Position numbers and translations under genes: made by a program. Positions 48,822 through 61,300 of a DNA stretch of 64,000 bases are shown piece by piece. The stretch comes from Daphnia pulex (Eukaryota > Arthropoda > Branchiopoda > Diplostraca > Daphniidae): NCBI RefSeq assembly GCF_021134715.1, contig NC_060022.1:1989001-2053000 (forward strand), given 5' to 3'. How positions within the stretch are numbered: position 1 is the stretch's first letter; each line of letters opens with the position of its first letter. A model generated the notes under the pieces. That model was not told the origin of the DNA, did not search any database, and saw only the letters and a list, made by a program, of their open reading frames with translations.

Positions 48822-49969
48822 TGAGGATAGCCACTTGCCGTTAACTACATTAATATTTATACCAAGTTTATGTCGTTTATAGAAGCCGTTATTAGAGAAA
48901 TTTTCATAGTTGTTTTGTTCACATTGTTAAATCCAATTTGTTGTTGATACCGGAGGAGAAATTTCAGTCGTTTGCCGAATCATGAGCTTATTAATTAGAA
49001 ACTATTTCTAGGTTTAATGGCGTTTTCTCAATACAGCTATTGTTACTCCTTCCCGTTTGATCCGTGTTAAAAGATCAACGATGCATGACATGATCAGCTC
49101 AATGTGGATGAGACTTTGATACATAATAAACAGTGTACACAAAAATGGGTTTGGCGTTGGTGGAACAACAAGATGGAAACAACACCCACCCAATCCCGGA
49201 AGGATCCATGGGTCTCGTTTCTCACCATTCGTCAAAAAGAACTAGACTGGCGCCGCGACGCCCCTTCTTCCCACGAACATGAACTTAAACATCGCCGAGA
49301 CACAATGATGCGGCTACAATACAATGTGCTGCGCCACTTCCATTTGTTCGACGGAAGTTCACGACTTTCCGTCGATGGTAAGAGAATGGCCTATTCATTT
49401 GGTGATCTACTTACACAGCAGCCAACACCAACCGCATTCAAAATCATTTCACTGCTCGCATGTTGGGTTCAATTTACTTGCCGAACTGCACTGACAAAGG
49501 CAGAAAATGACACATAATTGGAAAACATTGTATACTGTCAGGGTGGGGAGGAAAAAAAATTCTTCATTTAAAAGATTCTCTGAGTAAACGGTCATACAGC
49601 GAAAGAGAAATTAGCCTCAATCCAGGTGGTCTTTTCTTCTGGGGACCTGATGACACGGTTACGTGAGACGAAACCAATCACGAACTCAAACCGAAACAAG
49701 GCAACAACATGCATCCTGTTTTTGTAGCTAATATGGAGGACTTTTATTTTCTTTGATGGAAGTAGTGACTACATTGAAAATAAATCTCGCACTTTAATAT
49801 GCTTTACATAAGAAAGGAGATGGGGCGGCAGGAATTCCGATCCCTGACACCATAAGTAGAACATTCTACCTAAAATACGGGGATGATTGAAAACTTAAAC
49901 AACACAAAAACCGTCTGAGCAAAATAACCAAAACGCGTGACGAAAACAAAGTCAAAGAACTTAAGTCTT
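48822..49969. other. Convergent spacer between mini-Cobl and CCDC47
   Basis: About 1.15 kb. It holds a 137-codon plus-strand ORF at 49104-49517 whose product I do not recognise and which has no splice or family support; the rest is AT-rich and probably both 3' UTRs. See findings for the ORF. Confidence 0.35.
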
Positions 49970-51476
49970 TTAAACCTTAATGGCTTTCATTTTGGGCATT
50001 CTCTTCTTGGCCAACCGTTTGTTCTCCTTTTCCTCCCATTTTCGCTGCTTTTCTGGATCATCGTCTTGGAGAATTTTTTCCTTTTCCAGACGGCGCTTTT
50101 CCTCGCGTCGGGCAGCTGCAGCTTCGGCTCGGGCAGCGTGAGTCGATTTGAGGAAGGCCTCCTCAACTTTCTGACGATTCTTCTCCGCCTTTGATTTAAA
50201 CTCCTTGCTCAAGCGGAACCGCTTGACACGGTCAATGCAGTAGAAAGTCAACATGATAGCTGGACGGATAATTTCCACCGCCTCAACGATGCTCTTGCCT
50301 GCAATTTTGGGAAAGAAATTGCGTAAATTACTGTAATTAGAAAGAAAAATCACGACACGGTAGCTTACCATTCTTTAAAGGCAGGTTGAAATTGAAGATG
50401 AGCATCTTTTTAACTTCTGGCATCTTGCTGGGTGCCGTATCTTCCGTCTGTTTGGGTCCGGAATACTGGTCTGAAAAGTGGATAGACTCGATGACTTCCG
50501 GGATATTATTGATGAGGGAACACACTCGAGCATCCAGCAAAGTGGTGGAAGCTTCGCCGATTTCTGACATCAAGACAAAGTTCGTTGGAAGACCAAACTT
50601 TTCAACGGCAGATTTTTTCTCTGGGCAATACACACTGATGTCTGCCATCTCTCTGATGAGGCGGGTTGCCGTCTTTTTGGCAGCCAGGCACATGACGAAC
50701 GAGTCCATGTCTGAATCGTTCATGAAAACTTTGACGTGCACTTGATCTTGTTGTGGCCGGAAAAGATTCATCACCATGGCCACCAAATCTTGCCGTTTCA
50801 AGAGCCTTAGCTCAAACAAAACAGCTTCACAACCAGTTCTACCACTACACCACAGTAGGTAAACATTTTCAGATTCTTTCATGAGGCCAGGTTGACTGTT
50901 TTCCAATTTTCCGTCATCTCCTACCAAAGCAAACTTCTCAAGAAGAGGCCCTTTGAAGGCTGAATACCAAGTCTCAGCAATGCGCTGATTTTTGCTGCGA
51001 CCCAGAAAGAAGTTAAAAAAGTAGAGAACAAGACCAGCAAGTATCATGAGTTCCAAATAATAGCTTTCCCAGTTGGATCGGAGATGAGCTGGAAGCTGAG
51101 CAAAAGTAATTTTGGGCCCTTCATTCAGTTTGAGATCAGGTTTAGAAGTAGAATCTTTTTCGTATCCCTCATACTCATCTTCATCCACATGTTCAAACTC
51201 GTTATCTTCTGTTTCGACGGTAGCTTCATCTTCATCAGCTGCTTCCACTTCCTTATCGGGTTCGTGTGATGGTGGATCTTCATGTTCATGAACCACATTC
51301 TTCTGTTCAGAAGCCACTCCTGCAACTACATCTTCCACATCAAAATCTTCAAATTCAGCAAATTCATTGTCTTCAATATCTAAATGATTGATTCCGGCAT
51401 TGGCTATGTTGTATGATACGAATAGCAGAGTTAATGCAAATATGGTGAGCCAGTGAGAACGGTCGACCGGCGACAT
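49970..51476 (-). CDS. CCDC47: Coiled-coil domain protein 47 (PAT complex subunit of the multipass translocon)
   Basis: ER membrane protein that, with Asterix, forms the PAT complex chaperoning nascent multipass membrane proteins; also reported as a calcium-binding protein (calumin). There are two exons, 51476-50369 and 50298-49970, giving 478 residues (the human protein has 483). A signal peptide covers about residues 1-27. A very acidic luminal region at about 30-110 is rich in Glu and Asp. One membrane helix lies near 137-158 (YLELMILAGLVLYFFNFFLG). The cytosolic domain follows, with AFKGPLLEKF and LLWCSGR. The tail is a Lys/Glu/Arg coiled coil ending KRMPKMKA. The single intron is about 70 bp. 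The gene is head-to-head with Cobl and intact. Confidence 0.95.
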
Positions 51477-52405
51477 TTTCCTGGCTAAAGAAAAGAAAGT
51501 AATGAAAAATTTCTCTCAAAATACCGTTCAATAGAACTATAAATATAAAAGGAATAGCTTACTCGGGTTCACCCTGCAAACGAAAGTATTCGAAAATCAA
51601 AGAAATAATTTGACAGATGAAATTTGTTTCTATTCACCAATTCAGACGCGCCATGACAGTTCAGAAATTAATAAATGCCTGTGTTGCCTGTTCGAAGAGA
51701 ATGAATCGTTGCTCGTCACAGAAAACAAGAAAAATGCATAAATCTAAGGTAAAATGGGCGGAGAAAAATGAAATATATAAACAGTTTAAATGTTTGTAAT
51801 GTCGGCATGAGCTTTAGAGACCTTTAGAGCTCGAATGAGGAAATAAAATACTCGTTTTTCGTATGAAAGAAGAAGAAGCACTCGGTATAATTCGTTTGCT
51901 CGTTTTACACAGTGCAACAACGTCTCTAGAGAGCGAAATTCCGGCGGACGCCGGAAATCTTGTTAGTAAGAAGTGGTACAAAAATTTAATCTTGTTTACG
52001 GCAAATCAGAGTCACTTGACTGATGTGGAAAATCAATAACAACCCCCTCATTATGCGATGTAACCGCGGCAACAAAACCAACACTTTTCCTGCTGCACAC
52101 ACCTAAATAACCATAATAATTGCAAATTACAACAGTAAAACAAAAAATTTGCTACAACACAACGTGCCAATAAAACGGATCTATTGCCCAGAGGCAATTG
52201 GTTCGTAATCGATTACCGTGAAACCAAAGAAAAGAATTTTCAAACAAAAAAAAAATTCCGGTGGGCGTAATTTTGTCGATTTTGAATAAATTATTCCATT
52301 TCCACCTGGCTATTTTTTCGTTTGAAGCTAAAAGCGCCCTCTTTTTTTACTTACTCTACCTCCCCCGCTATTGCCTTGCTCAGTTAAAACTTGAGAGGGA
52401 CCCCA
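51477..52405. other. Divergent region between CCDC47 and Cobl
   Basis: About 930 bp holding the CCDC47 5' UTR and the upstream part of the Cobl promoter. A 60-codon ORF at 51617-51799 has no recognisable product and is probably chance. No other coding signal. Confidence 0.4.
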
Positions 52406-52439
52406 TCAGTTGTGAGAGAATAGCAGAGACGTAAGGACG
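52406..52439 (+). promoter_or_regulatory. Inr-DPE core promoter of the Cobl gene
   Basis: TCAGTT at 52406-52411 fits the arthropod initiator TCAKTY, with +1 at A52408. Exactly +28 to +32 downstream (52435-52439) is GGACG, a full match to the downstream promoter element RGWYV. No TATA box is seen at -30. The strict spacing makes this the best transcription-start candidate in the window. Confidence 0.6.
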
Positions 52440-55329
52440 TCCTCGGCGTGGTGTGTTCGCGCCACAGTGTGTGTGTTCTGCACTTGTGTGTTTCGATCAA
52501 CAAGTTCTTTTCGATCTCGGTGGGTATTATTACTTGTCCCTCGTGTGTGTGTGTCATAAGATATTTGTTATCGAAAAATGTTTCGTCAACATTTCTAGTT
52601 TCGAGAAATAAGGTACAACAACAATAATAATAATACTGTTTTTGGCAAAATATCAAGGTGTGTTTCAGTGTGCTGTGAGTCTCTTGTGTGTGTGTGTAAG
52701 TTTTGATGTTAGAACCCTAGAGGCTTTTTTCGGTCGGGGCGGCAATGACCGCTGGGTGTACTACTATACACAGCCCGTAGATGCACGCGTTATAGACCAA
52801 CAGCAAAGGGGGATGCAACACAACAGTTGTTTTATTATTTTTCCTAGGAATGTGAACGCATAGCCCCCAAAAACTTGTAATAACAGCTTTCTAACTGTTC
52901 TTTTTATAGATTTTTACGTCTTTCGAAATTTTCTGGGTACTGTTTTATACTAAAAATTGATTAGAGATCCATTTCCTGGTGTAATAATGTAGCGATTTTA
53001 TAGCTCGTGAGCCTGTTTTTGGTCGCCATCTTTTCGCCCACCTCGTTGTCGGCCACTTTGGCACCTTTCTTTTGATAAAAATGGGAATTTCTTTATTTTG
53101 GATTTGAAAGATGTGGTAGGTACCACGCTGCTTTTGGCATTGGGAGGATTGAGATTTTGACAAAACACGCCATCTGTCTATTTTTTTTTTGTGGCGTCGG
53201 GAGTCTTGGATCATTTTGGACTTCGTGAGAGCCAAGTTCAAGGTTCTTTGAATCTTGTCGGTAATCCCGAACTGAAAAAGTTACGATTGTCCCTTTCGAT
53301 TTTGACTTTTTTAAATTGATGTCGTGACATCATCACGTGCGCCATTTTCGACATCTGGCTGGTGGTACCGTGTTCACGTACCGTTCGTGATGCTAGCGTG
53401 ACTAACCGAAAAGGAAGAAGAAGGCACACACACACACAAAGAACGAAAAACATATACTTTCTGTTGGGGGTTTCTGCATCTCAAGGTGACGGTTAGAGAA
53501 TATAATTAACTTTTTTTCGGTTTGGCCTGACCAGGTGTGTGTTTGTGTGGCATGGTGGGCAGGTAAAAAACGAAGAAGAAAAATGCACGTTGTTTGCTAC
53601 TGACCGGATGGAAAGAAATTGAGGTCGGTATGACAAGCACCGGAAGAACTGCTCCAGTGAAATATGCTTTTCCAATGTTATGCCACGCGTGTGTGTGTAG
53701 GCTTGTCGAAATGTGAAATTCGTTTTAGTCTTTTCTCCTATTTTTGTTAACGACAGTTTACTACCTTGACGAGATGCTCCCATTTCTGGGGCTTCTGCTT
53801 CCTAATCGTAGATAATATCCAGTTTATTAAAGAGGTGCAGGAGGAGAAAGCTTGGGACACTGTGAAATGGTTACGGGCTATTAGGTCAGTGTAACTCAAA
53901 CAAGTCCATCCACATTTTCGTCAAGTTAAGATGTTGTCTGTTGTCACTGGACAGCTGATTTCCATCCAGAATCTGGTTGAACTATATATCTTTTTTTTTT
54001 AGATTATTATATTTCATTTGAATAGCTGTGATGTTTTCTAAAATAGAGAGCGGCCGTACCAGGTGTAACTATTTTTGATCGTCAAATCATTTTTCTCGCT
54101 CTCCATCATGGCTGTCATCTTTCTCCGAACTTTCATTTCGTACCTGGTGAATTGGTGAAACCTTGCGTAATTTATTGGAGGAAAGGTGTGATGCTTGGTT
54201 ACCTCCAGTATACGGCTGTAGGATAGCAGCTCGGATGGAACATCTTTTTCAGGGGAAAATTATGGTTGAATGGTCGCGTTTTTAATTGCTAAAACTTGAG
54301 AATCAGGTTGGGAGTTATCAGCTTTCTTGAAACGAAAGACAGGTGCAACTTGGAAGGTCCTATTTGAACACATTTGTAGGTTTCCCACAAAATTTGGCTC
54401 TTGACACGGAGTTGCCATCTAGCGGCGGGAATTCTAATAATGCTTGAACGTTTGCAGCTATGCGAGGGAAAAAAAATGGAATAATATTTGTAATACGTGT
54501 GATGAAAGAAAGGCAGCAGCAGCAAATGAAGATTGAGAACGAGTGGGAAAACACAACAATGCGATCAAGCGACTGGTTTTTAAGGGTAAAGAAAAACATG
54601 CTGATCAATTCTTGCGGTACTTTTGTTTTCGACCGTTTTCTGTGCTCAGTGAGTCTCTTTGTTTTGATCCGTTACGACGTCCCCGTGTCCAGTGACGCGT
54701 TTATAAGAAAAGAGATTTTCTGGTATTTTTCATCTTGGAAGGGAAAAAGCCTAGATGTATTTTTTATCCATTTCTGTTTTTAAAAGTTGCGTGTGCTGCT
54801 AGGGCAGCGCAATTCAATTCCGACTAGCGTCCGCTACCATTTTTAAGATGCCTAGTCACGGACTTCTTAGCTGATTGTTTTTGATTGTGAGAGTTTTCGT
54901 GCCGTTGGATTTTTCTTGCTTCTTTTTTTCCCTTTCTTGTTGCCAAGTTCTCAACCAACCCGGAATTGTGCAAATTCGATGAATCGAAACCCACCGAGGA
55001 ATAGAAAGCAAAGTTTAAGTAAACATCTAGCTTTGCTCCCGTTATCCAAACGAGTTTTAACGAGTGATGTGCTAGTCTTACGAGCTGTCGTCTGTCATCC
55101 TTATTTGTTTATTTTGTCTTTTAAATTATGTATTTCTCAAGCAGAAAAGCCAACACGAGATTATCACGTTATTTATGTTCTGCGCCTTTTTATTAAATAT
55201 TTGTCTAGGTCCTCAATGGGATAGCCGCGTAGGTCTATCCAATAGCAGCGCCGCAGCGTGACACGCCCTTCTGAAGTAAAAAAAGAGAAGAAACGACAAA
55301 GGAAGAAAACAGAATAAGACAAACACGAA
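52440..55329 (+). other. Cobl 5' untranslated region and first intron
   Basis: Nearly 2.9 kb from the inferred start site to the first coding exon. It is rich in GT/CA dinucleotide runs (for example near 52540-52555, 52685-52700, 53425-53440 and 53690) and T-runs. No conserved coding exon is supported. A non-coding first exon followed by an intron is the likely arrangement, but I cannot fix the donor. Confidence 0.4.
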
Positions 55330-58300
55330 ATGAAGATGGTGCCGGCCCCGCCGCCGATGACCTCTTCACCAATTATGTCGTCTTCTTCTCACCAGCAGTT
55401 CCAGGTGACGGAAGACACACCCGTCGACTTCCTGGAGGGTTGCATGGAAATTCTAGTCGTCTTCCCCAACGAAAAGAGTATTTTGATGTCCATCCAGCGG
55501 CGGTACGTTTGTTTGACTTGCTTTTCTATGTTTAACCTAATTTTATTCATAAAAACCAAATTAAGAGGGACACGGAAAATGGGGAAATTGAAAGAATTAA
55601 AACCTGTTTGTCGTGACATTCCCGGTTGTTGTTTTCTTCTTCTGTCTGTGCAACGGTAAAAATGTTGTTGCGATAAGACGATGAAACGGGTGGAGAGAGA
55701 AAGCATTCCTGGTTTTGTAAACACAACAAGACACGGTCCGCACACTCACGAGTTTTCTTTGACTGAACGCACTCATTTGAGCTGCCGGAGCTGTGACCCT
55801 CGGTCGTGATTGAAATCAACTATTGTTTTGTGCTACCTTACCTGTACGAAATGCGAAATTTTTATATTCATTATGATTGTTGTGTGCAAATGGAAAACAG
55901 GCATCGTGATGGTTTTTGATTGTTTTTGTTTGTCTTAGAATGCCAATGTTGGATCTGTTGATTCACGTGACGGCGGCCAACAAGATATCGCCGGCAGCCC
56001 ACTTGCTACAAGTCACGGACGAAGAGGGTCGACTGCTGCCTCATAAGCCCAGCACACCCATCGGTATGAATTCACCCGCGACGTAGTTGGGGTACCACTA
56101 CGCTACCCCCCTTTTACCAGTTGTTCTGCGGATCAATATTAGCTCTCTCTCCCCCAGCGGCTTTATTGACGAGGAGGAAATTGAAAAGCTACGCTAATGA
56201 GAGAAAAGGAAAGCGGGCAGTTCTTGGCTTGTTGCCCTCCTACTACCCCGTTTCTCCGCTTTTTTATTATTTTCTTGCCATCTCATTAGTCAATAATGTA
56301 TCCATCCATATACGTGTATTTTACGTGACAGGTTCGCTGAATGCTCACAAGGTCTACATCGTGGCCAAGAATCGATTGATGGCCGATCGATCGGGCGGCC
56401 GCTCAACCAACGCGAAATCTTCTTCAGCCTCCCAGTTTGAACAGTCGTTTCGTGTCCAGGTTAGTAAAATTTCTTTTTTGGTTAAAAGAACTTTTTTTTT
56501 TTGTGGAGGGGTCGTGACTGACAAACGAGTCCGTGTCTAATCTTCATCAAAATAGAAGCAGAAAACATTTTTTCGCTTCCGGCGTGATACACAAATTCTT
56601 AAAAAAAAGAGAAAATAGCTCTTCTCTCTCTCGTTTTTTACGTTCTACAAGGATTTTTTTTGTTCGGCAAACATAAATAATTTATGTTTTTTTCTCTCTC
56701 TCTCGTTCTTCTCTTTTTGACCGCCAGGTGCGCCTTCCTCGCAATCAGTTGTTCGTGACCCGCGTGACGGGGCGGACGCAACTTGCCGACCTGCTTCACA
56801 CCGTGTGCAACGAGAAGGCTTTGGATCCACGACACTATGAGCTCAGACATCCAGGTATGTTTGCCATCACTCCTTTCAACCCCCCTCTATCAACATACCT
56901 GTGTGTGTGTCGCGATTTGAGTGTAATCCGTTGTCGGCCCCATCCATCCAGTTGGGAGGGGAGACGGTGGGCTGGATAGATAAACAAGACTACCCAACTC
57001 CCGTACCACCTTGGAGAGTTTTTAACGTGTGAACCAACAAATCTTGATTCTACACTTTACCTGCCTTTCCCGCCCTGCCCTTCTCGGTGTGTTATCAGTT
57101 CGAGAAAAGGGAGAATAACTGCGTATACAGCACCTTTTTAATATTAATCAGTTCAAGAGGCTTGAACGTTGCCTCCCATTGCGTCTGCGCGTCCCGAAAA
57201 AACATTCTCGCTCTTATCCGTGGGCGCTTCATCTCGTGAAAAGAAAAAAAAAATCGGCTGGTTTCGGGACGATTAAGGGCATTCGTGGGTGCTGTGTCGT
57301 CGGTAGTCGTCGTTGTAACTTGTGATTTGTTACATTGTGGAAGTTGGCCAACATCAACAAACGCAGAAACAAGAAGGCAGATCGTTGCTTGGAGCACACT
57401 TGAGTGTACGGATGTTGTTGGTTTGTGTGTGTAAGGCGGGGAGAAGGTATTTTGTCTTTTTCCTCAAGGTACTATTTTTTCCTTTTTCTCTGTATAGAGA
57501 AAGATCACGGTGATTCTATTGTTTGGTTCGTAATTCGATTGTGTTTGACGCTGGCACGTGGCCAACACAGCCACCACTATATATATACCGACTATGTTTG
57601 ATGATTGCTTTTTCTCTCTCCATGATACTCTTTTTTTCTGATAAAGTTGGTGGTGGTTGTCTGTGTGTGTTTGGGCCTCGGGGTCGTTTTTAATAGGAGG
57701 AAAGGGATTTCCACATTGCGTGTGTGTTGGAGAATGATGGAGTTGATTTTACGAATGCCGACCACGACCTTCTAGTCGGTAACAGTGTGAACTATCCGGC
57801 CGGTGAACGCCCCCCCTTTGGAGAGTTTTGTGGATGCGTCGTAGTTGAGAGGAATGCGTGAACTTACCCTCCCAACTCCACGGTCCTTTTTGACTTATTC
57901 AATGACGTGTCTGGGCAATTTCATTAGCATGCCATGTCAAAAGACTCCCCAAGTCAGCTGATTGTGAAACTTATTCCGCCCGTCTCCAGTTTATCTCCCG
58001 TTTTATACCGAGGGAAAATACCAGAATTTGTCTTTCCTAACTTTATATCTGAATTTCCTATTTTCCAGATATTTCAGTAGTGTTTATTCCAACAGTCCCT
58101 TTAGTCTCGAATCTCTTGAGGGGTTTCTAGGAAGCCCCGTTTGCCCTTTTCCATCGATTATTAGCTTGCACTGTAGAGAGTGCCCGCTGGATCATCATGT
58201 ATGGAATAACACAGGAATTTCTATTTTGCTTTAAAAAGTTCTTTTTATTTAGAAATGGCTATCGTGAAACGAGGGGGAGCGTTTTATTCGTTGCTCTACG

Positions 58301-61300
58301 GAAGAATATTTCTGACGTGTCTATTTCTTTTGATTCCGCCAGCTGTTTTCTGCGCCCTGCAGGCTTTTCTCTGCGTCTAATATCTAGTTGTGAAGCGCCT
58401 CATCCTTCCTAGCTGCTGCTGCTGCTGCCCTTTTTTCTCTCTCTCCCATTTTTGTACAGTTGTGTGTGCCCGTGAGTGGTTAGATATCGAACCGTCATTT
58501 CGTCTTGATGTTGGCGCACGCGACGCAGAGAGACAGCTGGGAGATGCGCGCCTGGAAAGAGAAAACCCGGAACGACGTCGTTATCGGAATATGGAGGTCG
58601 AGTTGAACAAGAAAAGGAAGAATCCTGCAGTTGGAAGAAAAAAAAAAGTCGAGCGCGTTCTCATTTCTATTTTTCCCGAGTCCAATTTTCTTTTTCTTTT
58701 TTTGTGTGAGTGCCCCGTTCCGCGTCGTAACTAGCTTTATTGAAGCAGTGAGAGAACACCTTGGGCAGCTTAATGAACTAATCAAAATTCTGGCTCATTG
58801 CTCAAGGACGCTGAAGGGATCGTTCTTTATAACCGTTTCTCCTTTTTCAAATTAATAATTTTGGCGAAAATGTGTGGAAATCGCAGAAGAAAGTTCTGTT
58901 TGTATTTCCATTTTCCTTTCGTGCCAAGGCACGATCGTGTTCGTTCTGCACCGCTTGAGAGATGGTAGACGAGTCGTAGATCCATAAAGGCTTGCTATCT
59001 CTTTGATCGCTTGTATTCACTCGATTCGACCTTCTCGATTGATTTTCGTGTAATCGAAACGTTGTCACGCCATTTCCTCTTTTCACGAACGAAAAAAAAA
59101 GCGCTTCTCAAGTGTTTATAGATGGTGTTATTTTATCACTGATGCCCGCCCTTGTTTACAATTAAAGAGACTGCAGTGTCATCTGTAGCACTTGGCGCAC
59201 TTTGAATTTGATTAATCTTTTATTTTTGTTTTCTTTTTCACGCTGCTGCTTCAGTGAATCTTGACGAGCGTCTGCGTTTGAACAGCTGCCTGGACGATTA
59301 CAAGTTACAAGAGGTCGTCTTGGTGCCAGTGTGTGGCAAGAGCTCTGCAACTCTACTAACCCCCGCAGTGTCGGTGAGCGACTTGTCGTCACCATCCAAC
59401 AGCATGAACAGAAAGACTGCAACAGTGACCGCCAGCAACAGCAAAATGTCGGGCAAGTCGACGCTGAAACCCACCACGTCTGAAGCGGCTCTCGCCGGAC
59501 TTGAAAAGAAGAAACGGGGACTTCTCGGACTTCTCGGATTTGGAAAACACAAAAAGGGATCGGTCAGTTTTTCACAATTTTTTTCTTTATCTAACTTTTA
59601 GTGTAAAGAATAACGGAATTTGTTGCTCTAAATTGTGTGGAAGACCCATCATTTGGTGACTTAGTTTTTCCTTTTTCCATCAAGAGTAGTCGTGCAAACT
59701 ATTGTTGCACGATTCGATTTATTTTCTATGTTTTTTACCGCGGCTGCAAGTTTTTTAAAAAAAGTAAAGCAAATAAGTGGCGACTACTAAACTGGCGCAT
59801 AAAATAAATAGCTCCCGGGCTCTAGTTGTTTCAAGTTTTTATCTGCTGGCTATGGTCGATGACGACAGCGCACACTCACCGGCCACGTCTACCATTTTAT
59901 AGTCTATAATTGCATCACCACTCCAAAAAAATGCCAAGGCTGCATGTATATATATGTGTGGCGTCGTCGCCGCTCGAGTATGGAGTAGAGAGATACCAAA
60001 ATGACCGGCCCTCCCCATTCTCAATGAATATTATACCTTTTCTTCTATCTTTTTGTCAAATCGTTGTGTGCAGCCTTCGTTTTGGAATTTGGTTCACACG
60101 CAACCTACTGATTTTATTACACACACACACACTTTGGGGTGGTGGAGAGACAAGGAGCTAGATAACAATGTGTGTATTTTAATATAATGGGACAGGTTAT
60201 CTTAACGATGGAATGTCTCGAATGTTTGTCCTAAACGTTGTTTTTTGTTATTTTTTGTTTTACAATGATTGGATTACGTAGAGCATGGGCGATAGCAGCA
60301 TTAGCAGTGACAGCGCAGGAGACCGGAGTATTTCACCTTCTCGGTCGGAAGAGCCGGCTCCTCCGCCTCCAGTTGTCGAGCCCGTTGCGCCCACTCCGCC
60401 GTCACCTGTCCTCTTCTCCAAGCGTCTGGCCGAAGAAGCTGTGGCCAAACGCAATAGCCGCCTCATGTTGAGCCAAATGTCGACGGAGGCGTCGACGACG
60501 ACGACGACTTCACCTAATGACGCACCGCCTTTGCGTAAAACGATTTCGACCACGTCCAACGGAGTGGCGGCGGCGTCTAGTGCCCCCACTAAACCTGGCG
60601 CCAAGAAGAAGAGGGCTCCGGCTCCGCCGCAACCTCAATCTTCTCTCAACGGAATGAATGGACCTCCCAAGGTTGGATACTAAAAAATAAAATGGCTCAT
60701 TTCTAAATGAGTTGTAATTTATAAATAATAATGATACGGAATAAAAATTAGGCGGCGTCGGAAGTGTCTACGTATTCCACGTCATCGTCTGGCAGCAATT
60801 ACGTATCGCCGTCGACGTCGGTGATCCATCACTCTGAAGAGGAAGTGGTGTTGCGCAGTCCTTCGCCTAAATTGTGAGTGTGATCCATTAGCTTTCCCTT
60901 TTTTCTTTTCCCTTTTTTTTTTTGGCGCACTACCCATAATTAAAGTTGGATTTTTGTTGTCGTGGCAGATCGTATCTACGGCAAGAGTCTAATAACGTTG
61001 CACGCCAACGTCAATCGGACAGCGGATGTAGCAGTCCGGTTAGATCGCCCCGATCCAACTTGATCACCACTCCTGGCAATTCGTCCTCAAACTTGACACA
61101 AGTAAGAGAGAAAGTTGTAGGAATTTGTGTGCGGACACAAATAAGCAGACAGATGATGGAATGAAATTGTATTTGACTGATTATTGGGTTTGCTTGGCTC
61201 GTCAATTTAAAAAAAAGGTGTCTAGCACGTCGAACGCTTCACTGGCTTCGGTCTTCAAAAAGAGGAAAGCTCCCGTACCTCCTCCTGCACTTGAAGAACA

